Source of the DNA: JAAYOS01 sp050950785
GTDB lineage: Bacteria > Bacillota > Clostridia > Oscillospirales > JAAYOS01
Reading direction: 5' to 3'
DNA length: 64,000 nucleotides
Assembly: GCA_050950785.1 (NCBI GenBank)
Contig: JBMNIG010000027.1
Location: 17,043 to 81,042, forward strand
The number at the start of each line of letters is the position of its first letter. Position 1 is the first letter of the stretch. Of the stretch, positions 1 through 6,737 are shown in pieces. Made by a program: the position numbers and the translations under genes. The notes beneath the pieces are model-generated. The model saw only the letters and a program-made list of their open reading frames with translations, was not told the DNA's origin and did no database searches.

Positions 1-54
1 TTTTTCAACTCCAGTCAAACTCCAGTCAAAGGCATTTTTCGGGCCGATTTCACT

Positions 55-75
55 CTTTTGAATTCGATTCAAAAG
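55..75. repeat. Small perfect hairpin
   Basis: CTTTTGAAT and ATTCAAAAG face each other across a 3-nt spacer. It lies just beyond the tRNA-fragment terminator. No function can be assigned; it may be a second stem of the same termination region. Confidence 0.4.
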
Positions 76-80
76 TGACG

Positions 81-116
81 AAAAAGGCTTGATTTCTTTC
101 GAAATCAAGCCTTTTT
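81..116. terminator. Bidirectional rho-independent terminator
   Basis: A 16-bp perfect stem (81-96 with 101-116) has a 4-nt loop and A-run/T-run edges, so it can end transcription in either direction. On the minus strand it directly follows the CCA end of the tRNA-Pro fragment, which suggests it was that tRNA gene's own terminator. Confidence 0.75.
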
Positions 117-118
117 CT

Positions 119-168
119 TGGTCCGAGTGACTGGATTTGAACCAGCGGCCTCTTGAACCCCATTCAAG
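119..168 (-). pseudogene. tRNA-Pro(GGG) 3' fragment
   Basis: Read on the minus strand this is the 3' part of a tRNA: anticodon stem (164-168/152-156) with loop ATGGGGT (anticodon GGG followed by G37, as in proline tRNAs), a 5-nt variable loop, a T arm with TTCAAAT, the acceptor 3' strand CACTCGG, discriminator A and CCA. The expected 5' half (an acceptor strand beginning CCGAGTG and a D arm) is absent beyond 168. The break falls at the anticodon stem, a usual crossover site for tyrosine integrases, so this may be an attachment-site remnant. It cannot be a working tRNA as it stands. Confidence 0.7.
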
Positions 169-301
169 AGGCTAAAATTTTGGCAAATATTACAATTAAC
201 ATGTCGTGCCTTGTCGCATTATGGTAATAATTGGCGCTTGTATTAATTGGTTGCATCATATAAAATGAAAATCGGTAATGATAATTGCATAGTAGACAGT
301 C

Positions 302-372
302 TTCCAATATAATTCGGACAATATGGGTCCGAAGTCTCTACCGAACAGCCGTTATTTGTTCGACTATTGGAG
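302..372 (+). promoter_or_regulatory. Purine (guanine-class) riboswitch aptamer
   Basis: P1 is CCAATA (304-309) with TATTGG (365-370). P2 is TTCGGAC/GTCCGAA around the loop AATATGG. J2/3 is GTCTCTACC, P3 ends in GTTCG, and J3/1 is ACTA. The residue that pairs with the ligand (position 74 of the xpt aptamer) is C, as in guanine/hypoxanthine switches; adenine switches have U. It lies upstream of a purine permease and is followed by an intrinsic terminator, so the expected logic is ligand-induced termination. Confidence 0.9.
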
Positions 373-449
373 TTAAGCATTATTGCGCCATAATCCTCAA
401 AAGGGACATGGCGTGATGTTGTTTGTCTCCTTTATAATAGTTGAAATTT

Positions 450-484
450 ACGGCGGTGGTTGTAACAGACCCCGTCCTTTTTAT
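450..484 (+). terminator. Riboswitch terminator
   Basis: ACGGCGGT pairs with ACCCCGT (7 bp, one bulged C) and is followed by CCTTTTTAT. It sits between the guanine aptamer and the permease start, the normal place for a transcription-termination expression platform. Confidence 0.65.
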
Positions 485-530
485 ATTTGAAACTGTCGCA
501 ACTTGTTGTTAGGGGAGGAAATTAATTATC

Positions 531-1886
531 ATGGAGAAATTTTTCAAGCTCAAGGAAAACGGCACTAAAGTCTCCACAGAAATTATTGCGGGCTTTACTA
601 CATTCTTCACGATGGCATATATCATCGTTGTAAATCCCTCAATACTCAGTCAGGCCGGAATGGAATGGGGCGCTGTATTTCTAGCTACCATTATTGCAGC
701 AATTGCCGGTACATTGGTAATGGGTCTTATAGCTAACGTTCCATATGCACAGGCTCCTGGTATGGGTCTAAACGCATTTTTTGTTTACACAGTATGCTTT
801 ACTCTTAATTTTACATGGCAGCAAGCCCTCTCAATGGTATTTCTCTGCGGTGTGATAAACATTCTCATTACGATCACTAAAGTTCGTAAACACATCATCA
901 AATCTATTCCACAAAGTCTGCAAAATGCCATTGGCGGAGGAATCGGCATATTCGTAGCCTATATTGGTTTTCTGAATGTCGGTATAATCAACTTTGACGC
1001 AGGCGTTCCTGCACTTGCTACTCTCAACACTCCTTCGTTGTGGCTGTTTCTTATTGGTTTAGCACTGACAATCGTTCTCCTAGTACTAAAAGTAAAGGGT
1101 GCCATCCTGTTGAGCATCATTGTTACAGCACTTATTGGCATACCGATGGGTGTGACTTCAACTTCTGATCCAATCAGTTTTTCTGAAGCCGTATCAGTAC
1201 TTCCGACAACAGTTGGCGTGATCTTTACAAGTGAAGGTATCCCATCATTGTTCAACGATCTTTCAAAATTGCCACTTGTTCTGATTACAATTCTTTCATT
1301 CAGCCTTTCTGATACATTTGACACAATCGGAACTTTCATTGGAACCGGACGCAGCAGCGGCATCTTCAGTGAAGAGGATGAAAAAGCAATGTTCTCAAGC
1401 TCCGGGTTCAAATCCAAAATGGACAAGGCTCTGTTTGCTGACTCAGTTGCTACTTCCATCGGCGCTGTTGTTGGAACATCCAACACTACTACTTATGTTG
1501 AAAGTGCTGCCGGTATAGGTGCAGGTGGCCGTACAGGTCTTACAAGTGTTGTCGTAGCGATCCTTTTTGCTGTAAGCGCATTTCTTGCTACCTTTGTTAG
1601 TGCCATTCCTAATGCAGCTACAGCTCCCGCTCTTGTTGCAGTAGGTGTAATGATGCTCTCAGCATTCAAAGAAATTGAATGGAACGAGCTTAGCGAAGCT
1701 ATTCCTGCATTCTTCGCAGGTATCTTCATGGCACTTTGCTACAGCATCTCATACGGAATTGCTGCAGGATTCATCTTCTACTGTGTCGTTAAGATTTGTA
1801 AGGGACAAATCAAGGAAATACATCCAATCATTTGGGTATCTTCCGGATTGTTCATTCTGAACTTTATACTTCTTACATTGATCTAA
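531..1886 (+). CDS. pbuG: NCS2/AzgA-type guanine/hypoxanthine permease
   Basis: Membrane importer of purine bases, 451 residues, about 12-13 hydrophobic segments over nearly the whole length. Family signatures are visible: TTFFTMAYIIVVNPSIL near residues 23-39, APGMGLNAFF at 75-84, an SLSDTFDTIGTFIGTGR block at 258-274 with the two acidic residues of the substrate region, and TTTYVESAAG at 319-328. Start ATG has AGGGGAGGAA upstream. It stands alone behind the guanine-class riboswitch and a terminator follows it, so it should be made when guanine or hypoxanthine is scarce. The class is clear; the choice of guanine/hypoxanthine over adenine rests mainly on the riboswitch. Confidence 0.9.
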   Translation: MEKFFKLKENGTKVSTEIIAGFTTFFTMAYIIVVNPSILSQAGMEWGAVFLATIIAAIAGTLVMGLIANVPYAQAPGMGLNAFFVYTVCFTLNFTWQQALSMVFLCGVINILITITKVRKHIIKSIPQSLQNAIGGGIGIFVAYIGFLNVGIINFDAGVPALATLNTPSLWLFLIGLALTIVLLVLKVKGAILLSIIVTALIGIPMGVTSTSDPISFSEAVSVLPTTVGVIFTSEGIPSLFNDLSKLPLVLITILSFSLSDTFDTIGTFIGTGRSSGIFSEEDEKAMFSSSGFKSKMDKALFADSVATSIGAVVGTSNTTTYVESAAGIGAGGRTGLTSVVVAILFAVSAFLATFVSAIPNAATAPALVAVGVMMLSAFKEIEWNELSEAIPAFFAGIFMALCYSISYGIAAGFIFYCVVKICKGQIKEIHPIIWVSSGLFILNFILLTLI

Positions 1887-1969
1887 CGGTAAGATATTAT
1901 AATAGTTACTGCTTGAGTCACTTGCTTTAATTGAATATTTCAAGTGATCAACATTCATCAAAGATAATA

Positions 1970-2014
1970 GACCAGTCATTTACAAGCATAAGTCTTGTAG
2001 TGACTGGTCTTTTT
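1970..2014 (+). terminator. Terminator after the purine permease
   Basis: GACCAGTCA (1970-1978) pairs with TGACTGGTC (2001-2009); TACAAG/CTTGTA extends the stem, and five T follow. It ends the permease transcript and separates it from the convergent MFS gene. Confidence 0.85.
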
Positions 2015-2083
2015 GCTAAATTCGATTCACCCCGAGACAAAAGGGGATTTGAAACATTCAATGATGTAAACGTGGGAGCAAAA

Positions 2084-3370
2084 TCAATCCTCTACATCAA
2101 ACGCTTCAAGCTTTGACTGAGGAGGCTCGGGTCTGCTATCACCATGGCGGACAAGGATCATCGTTATAAATGAGAGTGCTACAAATAGCGCACCATATGG
2201 GAAAAGATATTTATATCCCATAAACTCAAGAACTGCGCCGGAAAGAATCGGAGTTACAATTTGTGCAGCCATAGAAAATGTGTAGTAGTATCCGGTGTAT
2301 TTGCCCACATCTGACCCGCGGCTCATCTCAACAACCATGGGATACGAGTTTACATTGATTGATGCCCACGCTATACCTGCAGTCACAAAAAACAGGAGAA
2401 TAAGAGCGCTGAAGCTTTTAAAGAATGCAGCACAGGCAAATGAAAGGGCGAGCAGAATAATGCCAAAGAGAATCACCTTTTTTCGACCGAAACGTGTTGC
2501 GGCTGCACCAACCGGAATATAAGAGATTATTGCTGCGACCTGCGCCACTATCAATGCGTATGCGAAAAGGCCACCTTCCAATCCCCAATAGACATTGGCA
2601 TACTTAGAAAAAGCAGTGGTAATTGCGTTATAACCCATAAACCATAGAAAGATAGAAGCCAATATAAGTATCAATGACTTTCGTACAGGCTTGCTCAATT
2701 TTTGACCAGCCTGTTTTTCTTTATCGGTATTTACCTCAGACTCATCATCACCATACTGCCTACGTATTTGATCTTTTAGCTTGTTTTCTTTGATAGTTAA
2801 AAATAGTACGGTAATGCATATTAACATAATAGCGGCTATTGTAACGTAGAGAGGGATGTAGTTTGGACGATCGACCTTTGGAACCATAACTGCTATCAGT
2901 CCAAGAGTTATGATTCCTCCGACAGCGCCCATCAGGTTAATAATAGCATTGGCTTTTGATCTCAGTGGTTTTGGAGTGACATCAGGCATAAGGGCGACAG
3001 CAGGTGAACGATAGGTGCTCATACTTAAAAGAACAGCGCCAAGTGCTATTGCAAAAAGTGTCAGGCTACGGATCCTGTCTGCTATTGGTAGAAGTACCAT
3101 CAGGATCGTAGCTGCAATCGTTCCTCCAATTATAAACGGCATGCGACTTCCGATCCTCGTGTTTGTACGGTCGGAAAGCATACCGAATAGTGGCAACATA
3201 AAGAGTGCAAGGACATTATCAAGGGCCATGATAACGCCCGCAACTGTATCACTGATCTCAAATGTATTTTTGAGGATAAGGGGAACTATGCTGTCATAAA
3301 GCTGCCAGAATGCACAAATTGAGAGAAATGCAAAGCCAACAAGTATAGTTCTTCTAACATTAAGCTTCAC
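2084..3370 (-). CDS. MFS transporter (sugar-transporter-like)
   Basis: A 428-residue 12-helix major facilitator. The loop between helices 2 and 3 carries GMLSDRTNTRIGSRMPFI (about residues 62-79), the G-x-x-x-D-R signature, and a long charged central loop (about 197-230) separates the two six-helix halves. The general look resembles the GPH/SLC45 sugar transporters, but the substrate cannot be read from sequence. Start is GTG with GGGAGGT eight bases upstream. It follows the glycerophosphodiesterase gene by 5 nt on the same strand, so the two are co-transcribed; uptake of a glycerol-phosphate-linked compound or a sugar is possible but unproven. Confidence 0.8.
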   Translation of the reverse strand: MKLNVRRTILVGFAFLSICAFWQLYDSIVPLILKNTFEISDTVAGVIMALDNVLALFMLPLFGMLSDRTNTRIGSRMPFIIGGTIAATILMVLLPIADRIRSLTLFAIALGAVLLSMSTYRSPAVALMPDVTPKPLRSKANAIINLMGAVGGIITLGLIAVMVPKVDRPNYIPLYVTIAAIMLICITVLFLTIKENKLKDQIRRQYGDDESEVNTDKEKQAGQKLSKPVRKSLILILASIFLWFMGYNAITTAFSKYANVYWGLEGGLFAYALIVAQVAAIISYIPVGAAATRFGRKKVILFGIILLALSFACAAFFKSFSALILLFFVTAGIAWASINVNSYPMVVEMSRGSDVGKYTGYYYTFSMAAQIVTPILSGAVLEFMGYKYLFPYGALFVALSFITMILVRHGDSRPEPPQSKLEAFDVED

Positions 3371-3375
3371 TTGTC

Positions 3376-4101
3376 TTACCTCCCTAATACTTCCAAAGCC
3401 GTTTTTGGTACATCAGTTATCAGCGCGTCAACTCCCGCTTCAATCAGAATACGCATCACATAAGGGTCGTTTACCGTCCAGGGATGAATCAAAACACCGG
3501 ATCTCTTACAACCCTCAATGGTTCCCGGGACCATGAGCGTAGGATAAAAAGGATGTATAGCGTTTGCGCGGACATGCTGGGCGTAGAGGTGTGGGTCGAT
3601 CAGTGCTTCATTATAGAGTAGGCCTATTTTAACTTTCGGTTCGATTTCTCTTAAAATCTTCAGGCTGTAATGATTGAAAGAAGAATAGAGTATTCTGTCG
3701 CTCATACCGCACTTTTCAGCAAGTCTTATCAGTTTCTGCTCAATTCCGTGGTAGATAGTTGTACCGGACTTTATCTCCACATTTATAGTCAGTCCGGTAG
3801 GTTTTATAAGGTCGTAGACTTCTGCAAGTGTTGGTATACGGGCAGGAGAGTACTTAGGAAATCCTTTAGAAAAATCAAGTGCCTTTAGCTCCGCCAAAGT
3901 TTTTCTTGCAATCAATCCCGTTCCGTTTGAAACCCGCTCGAGACTGTCGTCGTGGGCCACTACGATCTGGCCGTCTGCAGTCATGTGCACGTCGAGTTCA
4001 ATGCCGTCAGCCCTCTGTTCCGCCGCCAGCCAAAAGGCCTCAAGGGTGTTCTCAGGTGCCTCGGTTCTGGATCCTCGATGTGCCCAAATAAGAGTTTTCA
4101 T
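3376..4101 (-). CDS. ugpQ: Glycerophosphodiester phosphodiesterase
   Basis: Hydrolyses glycerophosphodiesters to glycerol-3-phosphate and an alcohol. The 241-residue TIM-barrel has the GDPD signature HRG at 8-10, PENT at 16-19, metal ligands E35 and D37 (GIELDVH) and H50-D51 (AHDD); the distal NVEIKSG and HPWTVND motifs are also present. No signal peptide, so cytosolic. First gene of a two-gene minus-strand operon with the MFS transporter. The gene name is by family similarity; glpQ-type naming would be equally possible. Confidence 0.88.
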   Translation of the reverse strand: MKTLIWAHRGSRTEAPENTLEAFWLAAEQRADGIELDVHMTADGQIVVAHDDSLERVSNGTGLIARKTLAELKALDFSKGFPKYSPARIPTLAEVYDLIKPTGLTINVEIKSGTTIYHGIEQKLIRLAEKCGMSDRILYSSFNHYSLKILREIEPKVKIGLLYNEALIDPHLYAQHVRANAIHPFYPTLMVPGTIEGCKRSGVLIHPWTVNDPYVMRILIEAGVDALITDVPKTALEVLGR

Positions 4102-4424
4102 ACTAACCCCTTTTCTCCGGTATTTCTTTGTTGGTGCGCAGGCAAGTATACCGGTATCTTACCGCGTTATATTTCATAAACACCAACATACAAAAAGTAT
4201 AACATATGATTTGTGTATATTCCAATAATTTGTGAGTTGATATGATGAAATTCTATTCTGTTTGTCGGAACAAATCTGTTTTACACGTCATAGCATATAA
4301 TCTTTTTTTGAAGCCTTTATTTGTACGACAGCATTCTTATATTCACATAGATATAATATGAGGCAACGGTACAGGCATTTCCGATGGAGTGATCGGCAAT
4401 CAGAGTAAGGATGGTTGCATCAAG
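4102..4424. promoter_or_regulatory. Divergent intergenic region with candidate Spo0A boxes before spoIIGA
   Basis: It separates the minus-strand GDPD operon from spoIIGA. Two near-matches to the Spo0A box (TTGTCGAA) are seen: TTGTCGGA at 4262-4269 and, on the opposite strand, TGTCGTAC at 4323-4330. A TATAAT lies at 4352-4357 without a good -35 at 17 bp. In Bacillus the spoIIG promoter has an over-long spacer with Spo0A boxes overlapping the -35, which would fit, but the match here is only suggestive. Confidence 0.35.
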
Positions 4425-5306
4425 ATGAAGGTCGTATACATAGATTCTGTTTTTTTTATTAATTTTGCCGTCAACTACCTTATGCTTCTGGCATCAGCTA
4501 AATTTTCAGGTTTGCCGTATAGAAGGGGCAGACTTCTATTGTCGGCTATTGTTGGTGGTGCTTATAGTGTTCTTGTCTGTATTCCAAGACTAAGTGATTT
4601 ATCATCGGCTGTCTTCAAAATATTGGCTGCTGCGATCATGGTCCTTATTGGATTTGGGTATGTGAATCTAAGAAGATACATAAAATATATGCTCTTATTT
4701 GTGTTGATATCAGTTGTGTTTGGCGGCGGTGTGTTTGCAATATACATAGCCAATGGTGGAGCGGTAGATGATTTTGGTGATAATATTTTATATTCACGTA
4801 TCTCGCCGAATGTGCTTATTATATCTGTCCTTATATGCTACGGACTGATAAGTATTTTCTTTTCCGGAATTGGTCGACATGGAGGCTCGAGTGGTGAGGT
4901 TGTGAAAATAGAGGTTTCACTAAATGCAAAAAAGATATCAATATCTGCACTTGTGGATACGGGAAACACATTGTATGATCCGATATCACGAGCGGGTGTG
5001 CTGATTGCTGAGGTTGACGCTGTCAGAGATCTCTTCCCATCAAGTGTACAAGGTCTAATGGATAAAAATCTTGTATCAGATCCGCAGGCACTGTTGATAA
5101 TATCGGAGGTTGACAGTAATTTGGCACGTCGATTTAGGCTTATCCCATTTAGAGCAGTCGGGTTGGAAAGCGGACTCTTACTTGCATTCCGACCGGACAT
5201 GGTCAAAGTTGAAGGTAGGGAACAAAGGGAAATGTTAATTGCACTATCTCCAAATGCTCTATCTGAAGGTGCAGGATATTGTGCGTTAGTGGGCTCAGTT
5301 AATTAA
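4425..5306 (+). CDS. spoIIGA: Sigma-E processing peptidase SpoIIGA
   Basis: Membrane-embedded aspartic protease that removes the pro-sequence of sigma-E in the mother cell. The N-terminal half has about five hydrophobic segments; the C-terminal half is soluble and carries the aspartic-protease motif DTGN at residues 178-181 (start at ATG 4425, 293 aa), close to the usual family length of about 300. A GTG 36 bases further up is open but less likely, because MKVVYIDS is the typical beginning. It is immediately followed by sigE, its substrate. The usual third gene of the cluster, sigG, is absent here. Confidence 0.93.
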   Translation: MKVVYIDSVFFINFAVNYLMLLASAKFSGLPYRRGRLLLSAIVGGAYSVLVCIPRLSDLSSAVFKILAAAIMVLIGFGYVNLRRYIKYMLLFVLISVVFGGGVFAIYIANGGAVDDFGDNILYSRISPNVLIISVLICYGLISIFFSGIGRHGGSSGEVVKIEVSLNAKKISISALVDTGNTLYDPISRAGVLIAEVDAVRDLFPSSVQGLMDKNLVSDPQALLIISEVDSNLARRFRLIPFRAVGLESGLLLAFRPDMVKVEGREQREMLIALSPNALSEGAGYCALVGSVN

Positions 5307-5348
5307 CTTATTAAGTTATAAATAGGCTCAGGAAAGGGAGGAGAATAA

Positions 5349-6080
5349 ATGCATAGGGTGAAAAGGTGGAAGCTGGCAATAAAAATAGCCTTTTTCAGGG
5401 CAGTTGGAAGAGTGTTTGCCCGACGTTGGTCAAAGGTCATGTACATTGGGGGTTCGGAAACACTGCCTCCGCCATTAACGGCGGAGGAAGAGGCTTACCT
5501 TATAAGCAGGTTTACCGAAGGGGGCGAAGGTATTCGCCGGGCGCTGATCGAGCATAACCTTCGACTTGTGGTTTACATAGCAAAACGATTTGACAACACC
5601 GGTATCAATATTGAGGATCTAATATCCATTGGAACTATAGGACTAATTAAAGCGATCAATACATACAAGCCGGACAAAGGCATAAAGCTTGCCACCTATG
5701 CGTCACGCTGCATTGAAAATGAAATCCTCATGCATTTGAGAAAAACGGCACCACAGCGCAGTGAAATTTCGATAGACGAGCCATTAAATACCGACTGGGA
5801 CGGTAATGAGTTGCTGCTAAGCGATGTGCTCGGAACGGAAGCCGATATTATCATGCGGCCGATAGAGGATGAGGCTGATAGACAATTGCTTAGAAAAGCA
5901 CTTGAAAGACTCTCTAAAAGAGAGCGTGATATAATAGTGATGCGCTTTGGGTTGGATGGAATGAAGGAAAGAACGCAGAAGGAAGTTGCTGATATGATGG
6001 GGATCTCTCAGTCATATATATCCCGGCTGGAAAAAAAGATAATTTTGCGGTTGAGACGTGAAATGAATAGAATAATGTAA
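5349..6080 (+). CDS. sigE: Sporulation sigma factor sigma-E
   Basis: Early mother-cell sigma factor, 243 aa. The basic, hydrophobic N-terminus (about residues 1-31) is the pro-sequence and the processing site would be at MYIGGSE (31-37), followed by LPPPLTAEEE. Region 2.2 core-binding segment is at 90-103 (DLISIGTIGLIKAI), region 2.4 near 112-130, and the region 4.2 helix-turn-helix at about 208-232. AGGGAGGAG precedes the ATG. It sits 42 nt after spoIIGA, so protease and pro-protein are made together. Likely targets within this window are the spoIIIA operon and yunB. Confidence 0.96.
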   Translation: MHRVKRWKLAIKIAFFRAVGRVFARRWSKVMYIGGSETLPPPLTAEEEAYLISRFTEGGEGIRRALIEHNLRLVVYIAKRFDNTGINIEDLISIGTIGLIKAINTYKPDKGIKLATYASRCIENEILMHLRKTAPQRSEISIDEPLNTDWDGNELLLSDVLGTEADIIMRPIEDEADRQLLRKALERLSKRERDIIVMRFGLDGMKERTQKEVADMMGISQSYISRLEKKIILRLRREMNRIM

Positions 6081-6143
6081 AACACTCTGGACAAATTTAC
6101 TATTAATATATATTATATAGAAAAAGCAAAGGTCTACGGAGGA

Positions 6144-6737
6144 ATGCCGTTGCGAATAAAAACCAGTAGATTAGAAATTATACCGTATAGCAGGTCACAG
6201 TTGGAGCGGGTCATAGATGATCCGGCCGGAGTTGCTCGTGAGATCGGTGCGATATATGGAACAGTTCCATATGACATAAGGGAGACTCAACGCAATCTCT
6301 ATGCCATGAAACTCAGGATCATCGATATGAAACCGGAGGCATGGCTATTTGCCACGGCTTGGCAGATAGTGTCACGTTACAGTCGATTGATCGTTGGTGA
6401 AATTGGATTTAAAGGAATCCATCCCAAGGGTGAAGTCGAGTTGGGTTATACTACAAGATATGAGCACCGCTGTCGAGGAATAATGACTGAAGCTGTTAGT
6501 GAAATTTGTCATTTTGCTTTTGAGCAGGATCAGTTTTCGATTAAAATCGTTTCAGCCCTGACACTGCCCGGGAATCTCGCATCAGAGGCTGTACTGAAAA
6601 ACAATGGTTTTATCAAACAAGGGACTCAGTTTGGTAAAAACTATTGGGTTATGACTTATAACAGTTATTTTATTGACAGAATTCGAATGAATGGAGAAAT
6701 CAACAAATATGGCTCAGAACCTAAATGCAGATATTAA
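6144..6737 (+). CDS. GNAT-family N-acetyltransferase
   Basis: A 197-residue protein of the RimJ/RimL-like acetyltransferase group: an N-terminal substrate part, a central VGEIGFKGIHPKGEVELGY segment (about 92-110), then the acetyl-CoA loop around YEHRCRGIMTEA (114-125) and the C-terminal NLASEAVLKNNGF motif (about 163-175). The substrate is unknown. ACGGAGG lies only one base before ATG 6144, so the in-frame TTG at 6150, spaced about 7 nt from it, may be the true start. Its 3' end overlaps the start of lon by 29 bases, implying coupled translation. Confidence 0.82.
   Translation: MPLRIKTSRLEIIPYSRSQLERVIDDPAGVAREIGAIYGTVPYDIRETQRNLYAMKLRIIDMKPEAWLFATAWQIVSRYSRLIVGEIGFKGIHPKGEVELGYTTRYEHRCRGIMTEAVSEICHFAFEQDQFSIKIVSALTLPGNLASEAVLKNNGFIKQGTQFGKNYWVMTYNSYFIDRIRMNGEINKYGSEPKCRY

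Noticed and set aside
959..1486. 175-codon minus-strand ORF
   Set aside because: Lies wholly inside the purine permease in antisense, with no ribosome site and no family resemblance.
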